Assembly (NCBI GenBank): GCA_033675265.1
Contig: JAUJYZ010001516.1
Location: 576,001-640,000 of the forward strand
Length of the DNA: 64,000 nt
Source of the DNA: Actinostola sp. cb2023
Lineage: Eukaryota; Cnidaria; Anthozoa; Actiniaria; Actinostolidae
Direction: 5' to 3'
Made by a program: the position numbers and the translations under genes. Below the pieces are notes generated by a model. It did no database searches and was not told the DNA's origin. It saw only the letters and a list, made by a program, of their open reading frames with translations. Position 1 is the first letter of the stretch, and the number at the start of each line of letters is the position of its first letter. This document shows, piece after piece, positions 12,001 to 26,101 of this stretch.

Positions 12001-12930
12001 TCATGATAATGATGAACGAGGTTCATGATGATATGGTTATGATGATGGTGCCAATGCAATGATGATGCCAATAATGATGATGATGGTAATGATAATGATG
12101 CCAATAATGATGATGATAATGATCAATAGATGAAAAAGATAAAGATGTTTCCAATGCATTGTGATGATGGCAATGATTATTATGATCATTATTAATGATG
12201 GTGATGATGGTAATGATAATGATGCCAATGCATGATGATGATCATCATCATGCATGATCAATCAGATGAAAACGATAAAGATGTTTCCAATGCAATATTG
12301 TGATGATGGCAATGATGTTGATGATGGTAATGATAATGATGCCAATGCATGATGATGATCATCATCATGCATGATCAATCAGATGAAAACGATAAAGATG
12401 TTTCCAATGCAATATTGTGATGATGGCAATGATGGTGATGATGGTAATGATAATGATGCCAATGCATGATGATGATCATCATCATGCATGATCAATCAGA
12501 TGAAAACGATAAAGATGTTTCCAATGCAATATTGTGATGATGGCAATGATGTTGATGATGGTAATGATAATGATGCCAATGCATGATGATGATCATCATC
12601 ATGCATGATCAATCAGATGAAAACGATAAAGATGTTTCCAATGCAATATTGTGATGATGGCAATGATGTTGATGATGGTAATGATAATGATGCCAATGCA
12701 TGATGATGATGCATGATCAATAGATGAAAAGGATAAAGATGTTTCCAATGCATTATTATGATGATTCCAATGCATGATGATGATGATGCATGATCAATAG
12801 ATGAAAAGGATAAAGATGTTTCCAATGCATTATTATGATAATGATTCCAATGCATGATGATGATGATGCATGATCAATAGATAAAAACGATAAAGATGTT
12901 GCCAAAGCATTATTGTGATGATGGCAATGA
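12001..12930. repeat. TGA-rich tandem array, about 117 bp unit
   Basis: Repeats of a unit carrying GATGAAAACGATAAAGATG at 12264, 12382, 12498 and 12616, with shorter degenerate units on either side. Each long unit contains the perfect palindrome GCATGATGATGATCATCATC and its continuation. Confidence 0.9.
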
Positions 12931-12949
12931 TATACATCATGATGCATAT

Positions 12950-13370
12950 GATGAAATGGTACATGATGATGGTACATGATGATGATGATGGTACATGATG
13001 ATGATGATGGTACATGATGCTGATGATGATGGTACATGGTGATGATGATGGTACATGATGGTACATGATGATGATGATGATAATGATGATACATGTTTGA
13101 TGATGATGGTACATGATGATGATGATGATGGTACATCGGGAATGGTACATGATGATGATGATGTTTTACATGATGATGATGATTGTACATGATGATAGAT
13201 GATGGTACATGAGATGACCATGGTACATGATGATGATGATGGTACATGATGATGATGATGGTATGATGATGATGATGGTACATGATGATGATGATGGTAC
13301 ATGATGATGATGATGGTACATGATGATGATGATGGTACATATGATGATGGTACATGATGATGATGCACGT
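12950..13370. repeat. GGTACATGATGATGATGAT minisatellite
   Basis: About 20 imperfect copies of a 16-22 bp unit. The Met/His-rich frames on the minus strand are repeat by-products. Confidence 0.9.
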
Positions 13371-13648
13371 TCATATAGCAGCTTGCCATTTATACCATAA
13401 GACCTTCTTGATGTCAGACATCTGATGATGCCACCACCGCATAGCAACACAACTGAAAATAGAGCGTTATTAAAACTGAGCCAGAACCTGAACATCCCGA
13501 AATTACGCCCGAAGTGATGCACCAGCGGCAGCTTTTTGCATGCTCATGCTCATGCATTTACGGCCTCCTGCTTGATGCTCTGCTTTTGTCTTCTGATTGT
13601 ATGGTGGTCAGTGTACTCATGGTTCTGCATGATGCCAATCAAAGTAAG

Positions 13649-14167
13649 TAGAGTCATTTTCGTATGAGTGGGAAAGTTACGGTACCGTGCCGTATTGAAA
13701 GAGTTTGATTGGATGATATGCATTTGCATGCTTTTTGATTGATTCAGAAAGAAAGCCATTTGAGTGCCACGTACCATGCCGTATTGAAAGAGTTTGATTG
13801 GATGATATGCATTTGCACGCTTTTTGATTGGTTCAGAAAGGAAGCCATTTGAGTGTCACGGTACCATGCCGTATTGAAAGAGTTTGATTGGATGATATGC
13901 ATTTGCACGCTTTACATGATTGTTCAGAAAGGAAGCCATTTGAGTGTCACGGTACCGTGCCGTATTGAAAGAGTTTGATTGGATGATATGCATCTGCTCG
14001 CATTTTGATTGGTTCAGAAAGAAAGCCATTTGAGTGTCACGGTGCTGTGCCGTATTGAAAGAGTTTGATTGGATGATATGCATTTGCACGCTTTTTGATT
14101 GATTCAGAAAGAAAGCCATTTGAGTGTCATGATACCGTAGGTTTCCCACTCATACGAAAACGACTCT
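13649..14167. mobile_element. TIR element whose core is five 90 bp tandem repeats
   Basis: The outer ends are inverted copies of GAGTCATTTTCGTATGAGTG (about 25 bp). Between them lie five copies of an 89-91 bp unit containing GAGTTTGATTGGATGATATG, starting at about 13701, 13790, 13880, 13971 and 14061. A shorter relative with the same end motifs lies at 21448-21605. Confidence 0.78.
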
Positions 14168-14253
14168 CTATATATATACCATCGATCATCTCGTACTGCA
14201 ATGCATTGGACGGCAGTTTTTCTCAATCTCTGTGCAATGCTTTGTCTATTATA

Positions 14254-14498
14254 CAGTCATTGATGGTACAAAAAGGTTGTCCAGATGAAAAGACTACAAT
14301 ACTCCAATAAAGTCACGTGATTCATGTATTCAACTTCCTCGCGTGGAATTTCAATTTGAGATCGGCACGGCATAAATGTGAGAACTGAATGTAATGGCAC
14401 TGGTATCAACTCGCAGTTCCACGCGAGGAAATTGAATACAGTGACTTTATTGTAGTATTGTAGTCTTTTCATCTGGACAACCATTTGGAGAATGACTG
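14254..14498. mobile_element. Palindromic MITE with TA flanks
   Basis: CAGTCATT...AATGACTG, flanked by TA on each side, 245 bp. The arms continue through GGTTGTCCAGATGAAAAGAC and ACTTCCTCGCGTGGA, so most of the element folds on itself. Confidence 0.82.
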
Positions 14499-14727
14499 TA
14501 TAAGCCATCGCATACCACTGTGTGACCAAAATTTAAAAAAAACACTGTCACCATCCCCCCAATATTCATTTAGATTTAGATGATATTACCACCCCCATCC
14601 CCGTCCGTCTAGTTTGACCACACAACTTATAACTTAATCTATAGGGTTAGGAAGATGGCGAAAAACATGGGTGGAAATGGGAACTTCAAAGTGGGCAAAG
14701 CCTACGACAATGGTAAGTCACTGTTAA

Positions 14728-15292
14728 GGCTGATTTAGACGGCACGACTTTTGCCTACAACTGTCGCACACAACTTGCTTACAACTTGACCTACGTACCA
14801 TTTACACAGCTACAACTTTTAGCTCACGACACTACAAAATCGTGTACAACTTGTTCGGTTTGGATTTTGCCGCGCGAACATCTCTTTAAATAATCTTTGT
14901 GGCGGCATCGGTACAACACTTTCTCCTCGCTCCACAAGGTTACAAGTTTTTCGATGTCTTCCTCTAACCATTCTTGTTTCACTTTCTTGAAAACCGGAGC
15001 TCTTTTTTACATTGTCCGCCTTTTTTAAAGTCAAATACCTTCCCCGCGCTACCCCCCTTCTGCAAAATTGTTTCAAGATACGCCATTTTACGCCATATTT
15101 TTACCTTATTTGGCTACGACTGTCGCAGGGTTTTGAAACATGATTCAAAATCCCTACAACTTTTTTCGTGTTGTGTGCGATAGTCGTGAGCAAGTCGTAG
15201 GCTGATTTACACGAAACGATTCGTGCCGTAAGTAAGCGCGAGCAAGTTGTGTGCGACAGACGTAGGCAAAAGTCGTGCCGTCTAAATCACCA
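14728..15292. mobile_element. MITE (family A, large copy)
   Basis: The inverted ends share GATTTAGACGGCACGACTTT and GCCTACAACTGTCGCAC. The centre holds further copies of the inner motif GTGTTGTGTGCGATAGTCG in inverted order. Confidence 0.8.
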
Positions 15293-15878
15293 TTTAAATC
15301 AACAACTACATCCTCTATATATATCTTATTTCAGTCAAAAATATTGAAGACAAAAATCGTAGATTTGATGTACAAGTAACATCAATGAAAAACGAAATGG
15401 CCTTGGAAATGGCATGCAGTCCACACACGACTCTCAATGCTACCCGATCGCTTCCATGCATTTTGGCGCGAATAATCAAATTTGCGCGCAGTTTGCTAGG
15501 AATGCTGACAGTGCTTCACCACTGAAATAGTCTTCATTGATTTTCCAAACCATTTTTGGTTTCTTTTCAGGATACGTTGCTACCTAAAGCAAGACAAGGG
15601 ACACAAATACAATATTAATAGCAATACACAACAAAACATTCAACAATTGTTGTGTCCAATAATTACATCAAAGCTGTTAACAGTAACTGCACCATAAGAT
15701 TTCTCATGTAACATACAGTCAAACCATTGAGGGAATCGATAAGGAGCCACACCACAGGCAGCCCAGCCATTTCTTCTAAGGATATTGTTCAAAATAAATG
15801 GTCTAAAAACAAATAATAAAAAGATATCCGCGGGTCGTTTTCGATGGGCTTCCTGTGGTTACCTGGGTTCCCCAATGA
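15293..15878. other. Intergenic, no gene seen
   Basis: Non-repetitive by eye, with no supported coding frame. Confidence 0.4.
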
Positions 15879-16231
15879 GCTTGTGTCACCTGTCACGTGA
15901 CTTTTTAAATTTTCACTGAAGACAAACGAAAATACCATAACTGGAAAGAGCATACTAAAGTTAGTAAAAGTGGAAAATTTGAAGGGAAGTAAGTAAATAG
16001 GGCAAGAGTTACAGGCATTCAAACTTTGCCTTTTTTGTATGGAAATCGGCGAAAAACCCATACAAATCCTTGTCAAAGCGGGAAATTTTGAAAGCCTTTA
16101 ACTTTTGTCTTATTTGCTTGATTCCTTTGAAAATTTCAACTTTTTCTAATTTTAGTATGCTCTTTCAAGTTATGATATTTTCGTTTGCCTTCGGTGAAAA
16201 TTTAAAAAGTCACGTGACAGGTGACACAAGC
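15879..16231. mobile_element. Long imperfect palindrome (foldback MITE)
   Basis: The arms of about 170 bp begin and end with GCTTGTGTCACCTGTCACG and its complement. They stay alignable through the segment containing AGCATACTAAA. Confidence 0.8.
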
Positions 16232-16238
16232 CCATTGC

Positions 16239-16375
16239 TGGTTTGCAATACACGTCATGGCGGCCATCTTGGTTGAACTTCAACAAAAGATTGCTCACTA
16301 GTGTCTATTGTTTGTTCAACCAACATGGCCGCCGTGTCTTTATCTCTTGATTCTCAAGGGATTGATTGCAAACCA
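16239..16375. mobile_element. Short MITE
   Basis: TGGTTTGCAAT at the left and ATTGCAAACCA at the right. Inner inverted copies read GGCGGCCATCTTGGTTGAAC and GTTCAACCAACATGGCCGCC. It directly abuts the preceding foldback. Confidence 0.8.
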
Positions 16376-16587
16376 AGAATAGAGGTCAGACTTTGTGTAA
16401 TATCATATTAGTTTCATTACAATAATAATGCTCTTTAAAATTATATAATCATTGATGAAATACCTATATTTTCTTCCGTTCAAAAACTGAAATCTTGGCA
16501 CATGTGAAGAAGATAACATGTTATTTTCACATGTGAAGATATTGTTACCTAATAAAACTGTTATTTTAAAACAAACAGTTGTTTCAT

Positions 16588-16735
16588 TTGGTTGCACGAA
16601 ACGTGAATAGCACTATCCACCAGAGAAGTCCTATCCAATGGATAAAATGTGTTGAATAACTGCTGCATCATTTTATCTGTTGTTTAGGACTTATCCAGTG
16701 GATAGCGGTAATCAAATTTCATGCAACCGGGGCCC
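16588..16735. mobile_element. MITE with GGTTGCATGAAA-type ends
   Basis: The ends GGTTGCACGAAACGTG and its inverted partner ATTTCATGCAACCG enclose inverted copies of the CTATCCACTGGATA motif. Confidence 0.75.
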
Positions 16736-16904
16736 ATGGGCGTGGTGCACCCATGCAATATCCTCTATATGTATTCTGCAGTTAACCATATTTAACATGT
16801 ATAAGCAGTTCTGAAGTACTTCACTATTTTTTGAAGAAATACTCTGAGACACAAGACTTTTTAAGACTTTAAAAAGCATCTACATCTAGTTCTTGACATG
16901 TGAA

Positions 16905-17035
16905 GGGCTCTCTACAAGAATGGAGTGACTTGTAATCAAAACCCAAATTCTCCTTTGAAATTCAAAGAATCTTGAGGAGAATTTGGGTTTTGATCACAAG
17001 TCACTTACTCTGTTCTTGCAGGGAGCCCTTCATAT
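16905..17035. mobile_element. Hairpin MITE (family B)
   Basis: Near-perfect hairpin with arms GTGACTTGTAATCAAAACCC and GGGTTTTGATCACAAGTCAC around AATTCTCC...GGAGAATT. Diverged relatives lie at about 18575-18680 and 30883-30965. Confidence 0.8.
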
Positions 17036-17474
17036 GTATCAATGTATTCCCATGTCAGATGAGATCTCTGAAATGAAATCCTAACAAAATGGGAATTTCC
17101 TTTGCATTCATATTTTATTCCTTTATTTTTGTAATATTTCTAACAAGTGCTATACGTTATACACTTATATGCTTATTGTATCAAGTGTCATTGAATTAAA
17201 CACTTATATAAAATAACTGTTTATACAAAATTATTCTATCTCTAAATCTTCATTATGGGTACCCTGTGGTAAGACTTACCACAGGTAGCCCAACATTCAT
17301 GGGCTACATCATATTAACTATGGCTACATGTACCTGAATTGCCCTGACAATCCTGCATAGCAATCCTATGGGAGAATACGGGGAAAGACATGGAAGAATG
17401 GGAGGAAACTCAGGTTAAAATAGAGATAGATCTGTTATATGTAAATTATGTATTATCTAAGAAAAAAAATAGAA

Positions 17475-17669
17475 GTTAAATTACAGAGCAAAGCTCCCAA
17501 CTATGACCACCTTTATGTATTCGCATTTTGTCTTGCCATCCTCCAATTAGCCATTCTAAAGAGATAAGATAAGACAAACAATCCTGCAAAGCTGATTGGA
17601 TAATGGCCGAGACGAAAGTATGCAAATACATTATAGGTGGTCATACATTTGCGCTTCGTGCTGTAATTT
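17475..17669. mobile_element. MITE with TAAATTACAG ends
   Basis: The inverted ends share AAATTACAG, ATGACCACCT and ATGTATTCGCAT-type blocks over about 60 bp. Confidence 0.72.
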
Positions 17670-17977
17670 ATATTTTAAAATTTGTATTTATTAATATTGA
17701 GGAAGGCAAAACAATATCATTTTCTTCATGATGTTTAAATTGACTTACCATAGTTTGTCTAAGTATAAATTGTGTAAGCAGTGATCTGACAGTGAGAAAC
17801 TTGGGAGATCGCTCTGTTTTGAATAATATACATTACGGGAAGTGTACAAACTAACCCCACAGGTGGACCCCCAAGGGATGGACCGTGCTACATTCACTAG
17901 GTGTCCACATATGAGATGTCTGGGTGTCTATTAGAGGGAATTCAACTACAGTACAACATGACACGTAATCTAAAGTC

Positions 17978-18259
17978 AATGGTTAAAGGAAATCTATAAC
18001 ACTGTAAAAAGAGTACTTTACTGACGTTTCGAACCTTAACCCTTCATTGGAGAAAGAGGGAGTATAAAGGATTAGCGAGGGTTAATATATGAATTAGGAA
18101 AATGACAATCCTTTACACTTCCTCTTACTCCGACGAAGGGCTAAGGCTCAAAACGTCATTATACACTGACACAGCCCATACTAGTGTACTTGCTAGTTTC
18201 CATGTAAGTTAGTACTCTTTTTCACGGTGTTATAGATTTCCTTTAACCATTGAATTTAT
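17978..18259. mobile_element. MITE with about 40 bp TIRs
   Basis: TCAATGGTTAAAGGAAATCT and its complement lie at the two ends, followed inward by ATAACAC(T/C)GT and AAAAGAGTAC. It lies just downstream of the RhoGAP stop codon. Confidence 0.8.
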
Positions 18260-18364
18260 CATCATACATCGATGCAGCCCATGCTAGTGTACTTGCTAGT
18301 TCCATTTTTGTAATCTAGGATTTACATATAATTACCAGTCTGTTGTAATCTGGCTGCCTCTTGC

Positions 18365-21364
18365 CTAACTATGCATGTCTCCAAACAGATAGTCTACATT
18401 ATCCAGCATCAAACATGTGAAGGTATTAATCTGTGCCATGGCATCAAAAGATGCTGCTTGATTCTTTTCCCAGATGAGGTTAGGACCAAATACAATGGCT
18501 AGATTACAGGCTGTCATTTTGTTGATAGGATGAGCTTGAACCTAGAGCAGAAACAAATAATAATTGAAGGGCAAGGACAGTGTAAGTGACTTGTGATCAA
18601 AATCCAAATTCTCCTCTAGAATTCAAGGAATCTATAGGAGAATTTAAGATATGATCAGTGATCACTTGCACAGACCCCTCCAATAATTTAATATATAACA
18701 GAGATCTTTGCATTTAGTTATTTATATATGCATGACATGTCCGAGCCCATGTGTTACATAATTGAAGGGCAAGGACAGTGTAATTGACTTATTGATCAAA
18801 ATCCAAATTCTCCTCATAACATGTCAAAGTAATGTGGATCCACGAGGTGACAGCCGAGTGGATCCGCATCACTTTGCACAGACCCCTCCAATAATCGTCA
18901 ATATATATAACAGAGATCTTTGCATTTAGTTATTTATATATGCATGACATGTCCGAGCCCATGTGTTACATGCACAGCGTTTTTGTATATTTACTTATTG
19001 ACAATAAATTTCATCATAACATTGTCAAAGTAGTGTGGATCCACGAGGTGACAGCCGAGTGGATCCGCATACAACTTTGACAATGTCATGACGAAATTTA
19101 TTGTCAATAAGAGGACAGACTGCATGAAAAAAGTTTTCTGTCAATTTTTTTTTTACAATAACAAAAATTATTCATAACATGATTTACACACGCGCTCTTG
19201 ATTTTCTCTTACGAATTTCTTGACTATTTCGTGCAGTTCGTAGTCATTTAGTGTTGAAAAGCGAACGCTATCATTTACTTTCTGTTGGGACGCTTCAACT
19301 TCCTCCAGAGACAATGGATACTTTTTTCATGTGAAATTTCCTCAAGAAATTCAACTTGGAACGAAGGAAAATACGCGTCCATTGCTGAAATTTTTCTCCA
19401 TCGATCTTCAGCTTTGCGTTGCGCCCTTTTTGTATTTATCTGTCTGTCCTCTTATTGATGATGAAAATTAACCAATCAGCGCGCGAGAAATTTGGAAGTT
19501 ATTGTAAAATTGTGTATTTAAATCAAAAATCAAAACACCCATGCAAGGCATCATGGGCTTGGACATGTGGATATGATTAATGCCTCCACCCAAAAGTGAT
19601 CCACATTAACTTAGAGGGGAAGGGGGCACTGACCCTACCCCTTCCCCCATGGGTGAGCACTCTGTTTGAAAGGTGTTCAATTAGATCAAGAGTAGTATAG
19701 TCTGTGGTGTAAGGAGTAGGAAGAGTAGGACAGTGTATGGGAGTCTGACCCAACCCCTCCTACCCCCAGGCTTGTCCCCCTTCTCCCCATGCTTGTTATC
19801 TTGCTCATCGTGATGTTGATGTTGCTTCCTACCTCATTGAGGAACAGCATGATATATTTAAGGAGTTCAAAGTTTTGTCTGGGAAGTTGATGATGAAGAA
19901 TTCTCCAGGACTGCATCAGCTTTTCATCTCTATTTGACATTGCTGGAAAGAAAGGGAAGAATCATTTATGTACATTAACCATCATCATCATCATCCTCGT
20001 CATCATCATCCTCATCAATCATAATATTTATTATGATAATATGTATTTGGAACATAATAATAATAATAATTAATTTATATACATTATGATAATAATCATC
20101 ATCATCATCCTCGTCATCATCATCAATCATAATAATATTATGATAATATGTATTTGGAACATAATAATAATAAATTTATATACATTACGGTAATCATCAT
20201 CATCATCATCCTCGTCATCATCATCATAATAATAATTATAATAATATTAAAGTATTTGGAGCATAATAATTAATTAATTATTATTATTAAACATTTGAAT
20301 TAGAATTTCATATGAAACCGCCCGTAAAAATCGATTTGCTTAAAAAATTCTAACTTTCTAAATTTTCGTAACATCGATCTCATGGCCAGTTATTAGTGAC
20401 AACTATTATAACTCTTCATATTTTAACCTCAAGAGTATGACGTACAGTCGATTTCAGAGGCATGGTCACGGTACAATTTGTTTGCCAGTAAAATCACAAA
20501 TGCGTGTTTCTGACGCAATTTTACACCCTCGAAAATGACCGACATTTGACTTGGAACACACGGCTTCCAAAATACATCCTTGCGAAACAAAACGCCACTT
20601 TCTCAGCAAATCATATCTCATCGTGATGTTGATTTTGCTCTGTTTACCTCATTACCGAACAATAGCTTAGGATACTTTCGCTTTAAGGTCTTTTCAATTC
20701 CTTTTGCACGCCTCTTTTCTTTGATGATCCGGGAATTATCCAGGACTGCGAGCCACTTTTCATACAGGCAAAATATTGCATTTGACATTCTTTACAAGTC
20801 CAAAGTATCACAAAAATCCTTTGTGTACATGGAACCATCATCATCAAATCCTCGTCAGAGATCATTTCACTTTGATCATAATATTCATTATGAAATATGT
20901 CAACGAGCTAATCTCGAATAACCCTTTTTATATACAGTATGATAATATCATTCGTATCTTATCCTGAGTTCTTCCAGGAGAACGGTCTCTACCACACCAT
21001 ATCAATAATGATGCTGTCCTGGGGGCTTCTGTGGTGAATAATGGCTATAAACACTCTATAAATGCAAAATTGGCCTTTTCGAGTAGTGTGATTACTACTA
21101 GCCCCTACGAACTCCCGAAGAAATTTAGCATACATTACCCCCCCCCCATCAGGCATTCAACTGTCAAGATTTCCATGGGAAACCCCTCAATATAATCGAA
21201 ATTTCAAAATGACGTGATTAAGGTCCAGAAAATCGCTAAAAAAACTTAAAAATCTCTTATGTCAAAAATTTTAAATAATAATAATAATAACCATTTTATG
21301 CGCTTTTAATAATTTTGTAAAAGTATTGAGGTTTTTAAATGCATCCAATAATTAAAATATTATT

Positions 21365-21395
<31 letters not shown>

Positions 21396-24300
21396 TCTTT
21401 ATTACACAATTTCGAAATTGTAATTCCCATACAGTATGACTCCTCGTAGAGTCATTTCAGAGTTATGGTCACGGTACAGAATCGAAGACAATTATTCAAC
21501 CAATCACAGTGCACAAAATCATTGCTCAACCAATCAGAATGCTTGGACATGGCACAGTCAACACACGGCACAAACCATAACTACTTCCCACTCAAACGAC
21601 TCTATTACAATGATCTAATACATATATGTATGCCTGACCTCATATTGCATGTAATACATGCATTTACTGGTCTTTCTTTTTTTTTTTTCTTTTCTTTTTT
21701 TTTTTTTTTTTTTTATTTTTTATATTTTTTTTTATTTTTTTATTATTTTTTTAATTTTTATTTTTTTTTTTTTTTTTTTTTTTATTTTTTTACTGGTCTT
21801 TCTAATCATTACCTGTCACAGAAGGAATGATATCACACAATTCAAATGTGAGCAATGGTTCTGGCATCTCCCTCAAGAACTTCTTTATGATGGCTGCAGC
21901 ACAGTGAAGATCACCCAATTCATTGTAATCAATTGTCTTGCCAAGGTTAAACATTTCAGCAACCCTTTTTACAAGAGCACTATTAGCTGACCTTCTGAAT
22001 ATCCCTTCTACTTCAAGGCCTTCAATCAATCAATCAAACATCGATTAGAACTGATAGTGGAAGGTTTGAACACAGGAATGTAGTCAGAATATAGAATGTA
22101 CACAATGTAGTAAGAAGTGAGTGTGAGATACCAAAAAGTACTGAGAACTGAAATACATACTGCCCCCCCCCCCCTTAATTTTTGGGTTACATGTATCTAT
22201 GGCCCTGCAACAATACCATATACACCTATTTCAAAAAATGTTGACAACGGGCGATCTGAAATGGATGATCTGAGATGAAATTAATTTTTATATTATTATT
22301 GTATACCATTGTAATGCGCATTTGAAAATTTTTACGATTGATATTTGCGCAATATAAATGAACAAATTATTATTATTATTATTATTAAGACAAATTATGG
22401 GAAACTGAGAGTCTTTCGTTACAGTAGTAACATGCGAAATTCATTCATTTGCCTAAAGTATGGAATCACGATTGGCCGGTTCGAATGAGTCTGGCAGAGG
22501 TTAGCGTGAATTTTCAGAATTTTCAAAAGTTTCAGATCATCCAATTTCAGATTGACCATTGTCAACGTTTCTTGAAATAGGTATACAGTATACAATCAAT
22601 GGATATAGAGGCATTGTCTGGGAAATAAGACTATAGTTGATGTGTCATCTTTAGAGAAGTAACAACCAAAGATATCATCTGCTGTCAAAGTGTCAGTCTG
22701 ACTACATGTACACCCAAACTCTCACCCAGACGATGTCTCTATATGCATTGATTGTATAATATTGTATAATTTATATTGTGTTGTATATTTATTATTGTCA
22801 TGTGTGAACAATCTCTCTAATCCACTAATGATGGTGGTGTTGTTGGTGACAGCGACGAAATGATGATGATGATGATGATATTGGCGTTGAAAATGATGAT
22901 GATGAAAGGTGTTGATGATGAATTTAAGTGTGTTGTCATTGTTGAATTTAAAGTGCCTATGAAACGAAAAAACAGACCCCGTTTTTATTTGCTACTACGA
23001 AAGTTTACTATTTGCTTGTTTACATGGCGTTAATAAAAAGTGAATTGAGCTACGGGAACATTTTTTATTTCGTGCACGAAGTTGGGCATTTTGGGTTTCA
23101 AAGTGCGACAATTCCCGCTCGGTCAAACTATAGAAATGTGACGTCAAGAGTTGTGCAAACAAAGGCATGCACAACCTCTTGACGTCACCGAGCCATTGTC
23201 AAGGGCCCAGTTTCTTGTCGCACATTTTGGTTGAAAATGATAATTTTCGAACCGCGAAAAGAAAATGTTCGCATGCTCAAAGTCGACATTTAAATACAGC
23301 AAATGTTCAGAGAAAGACCAAACAACAATAATGTACAATAAAACGAGGATCGACATTTTCGTTTCATAGGCACTTTAAGTGACGGTGATGATAATGGTGA
23401 TGGTTTTGATCATGATGGTGATGATGTTAATGATAATGATACTCATGATGAAGACAATTATAATGTACAAATTAAACTATACATCCTAGAGTACAAACCA
23501 TATGTCCACATTCGTGAAATAGTACTATGTAATAGTACTAAATAGTGTTATCTCCATTGTTTTCTATTGTTTCATCAGTGCTATTTAGTACTAATTAGTT
23601 ACCGGTAGTACTGTTTCACGGACATATGGTTTGCACTCTAGTAACATACATTATAAATAAATTATCACATCACTATCATAGGCTGTGTAATGTGTGTAAA
23701 AAAATAGATATGTTCTGACATTCAGCATTAGCTACATACACTGTACACAGTCTCCTAACAGCAAACCTTAAAGTGCTAATTTTGTCGCCTTGAAGACTTA
23801 CCATATTCTCTTAGAAAAGTCACAGAATTAAAAATACATATTGGAATCAGTTCATCATCATTGTGTTCTCTTATCCTTGAAACAGAAGCAAACAAAATAT
23901 GTTAGCAGAGGTCATTGACACCTTGGTCGGCCCACTTGGTTAAAAGACTCTTGAGTATTAGTTCCGATCAGACCTACCGATACAAAAATAAAATATAAAT
24001 ATAAAAAATAAAAATAATTGAAAATATAAAAAATAAAAATAATTAAAAATATAAAATATATAAATAATTGAAAATATAAATAATTGAAAATATAAAAAAT
24101 ATAAATAATTGAAAATATAAAAAAATATAAATAATTGAAAATATAAAAAATAAAATTAATTAAAAATATATAAATAAGAAGGTGCTGCCTTTGTTTCGAT
24201 CAGCAAATGGTTAGACCTTCGTATGGCTTGGATGACCACGTAAAATGGTGGTCCACACAACATACTACTCAGTAACCTGAACTGAGGGACATTTTAATAA

Positions 24301-25075
24301 AAGAACCACTGACCAGCTTCTCACTACAAGTTGCTAAATATTACATCTGAAAACATAGACTGTGAACAGTCCCCCTTTTCCCTCAGTCAAACGAGAGAAA
24401 AAGAAATTGAGTCTGGAGGGAAAAGGGGGACTGTTCACAGTCTACTGAAAACACACAGAGTTGTATAATGTACACACCATGATAGAGAGACACCGAACTG
24501 TTGTGTGTTGGAGGGATCTCAGGTAAACTGGCATGGAATACTGAAGATGCTGCTGATTTGGGTTTATATCGTATCATCACTCTAGCATCATGTCTGGAAA
24601 CAAATCATCAATACAAAATTAAGACTGGAAGTCTTATGTGGTGATGATATGATGTTGATAGATAATGATGATGATGGTAATGATGTAGGCTATTTATGTG
24701 ATGATGATGATTGTGATGGCAACGGATGATGAACAAGGCAATAATGACAAATGGTTGATGTTTTTGATAATAATGATGAAGATGGATGGATGTGATGGAT
24801 GATATTAATGATGATAATGATGACGATGGATGGATAGATGTGGTGGCGGTGTGGTGATGGATGATAATGATGATGACAATGGTGGTGATCATGAATGATC
24901 AAAATCATCACAAACAGGTGATAATACAATGAATGATGGTGATGACAGATGGTCATGTGATCACTAATGATAACAATGATGATGATCATGCTGGTGATGA
25001 TGATGATTATATTGTAATTATTAGCATAATGAGGGCCAGTTGATTACACTGTGCTACCCTTGTGAAATAAAGGCT

Positions 25076-25129
<54 letters not shown>

Positions 25130-25589
25130 CTGATGGTCACCAATGATGCAAACTTACTCTTGGACTTCCTTTGGGATGTCCAGTTGATAATTATGATGGT
25201 GATGACAATTGACAGATGGACATGTGATCACTAATGATCACTTAATGATAACAACGATGACAATGATGATGATGATGATGACTGATGGTGACTGATGGTG
25301 ACCAATGATGCAAACTTACTCTTGGACTTCCTCTGGGATGTCCAGTTGATAATTATGATGGTGATGACAATTGACAGATGGACATGTGATCACTAATGAT
25401 CACTTAATGATAACAACGATGACAATGATGATGATGATGATGATGACTGATGGTGACTGATGGTGACCAATGATGCAAACTTACTCTTGGACTTCCTCTG
25501 GGATGTCCAGTTGATAATTATGATGGTGATGACAATTGACAGATGGACATGTGATCACTAATGATCACTTAATGATAACAACGATGACA

Positions 25590-25628
<39 letters not shown>

Positions 25629-25757
25629 GTGACCAACCATGCAAACTTACTCTTGGACTTCCTCTGGGATGTCCAGTTGATAATTATGATGGTGATGACA
25701 ATTGACAAATGGACATGTGATCACTAATGATCTGACTTAATGATAACAATGATGACA

Positions 25758-25791
<34 letters not shown>

Positions 25792-25912
25792 CCATGCAAA
25801 CTTACTCTTGGACTTCCTCTGGGATGTCCAGTTGATAATTATGATGGTGATGACAATTGACAAATGGACATGTGATCACTAATGATCTGACTTAATGATA
25901 ACAATGATGACA

Positions 25913-25949
<37 letters not shown>

Positions 25950-26070
25950 CCATGCAAACTTACTCTTGGACTTCCTCTGGGATATCCAATTGATAATTAT
26001 GATGGTGATGACAATTGACAGATGGACATGTGATCACTAATGATCTGACTTAATGATAACAATGATGACA

Positions 26071-26101
<31 letters not shown>

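Noticed and set aside
12037..13522. His/Ser-rich frames
   Set aside because: Antisense reading of ATG/GAT repeats.
20617..20880. Possible duplicated copy of RhoGAP exon 10
   Set aside because: It shares short blocks with exon 10, but the whole segment aligns better, and over about 0.9 kb, with the repeat at 34362-35350. The exon resemblance is probably partial chance or a mosaic.
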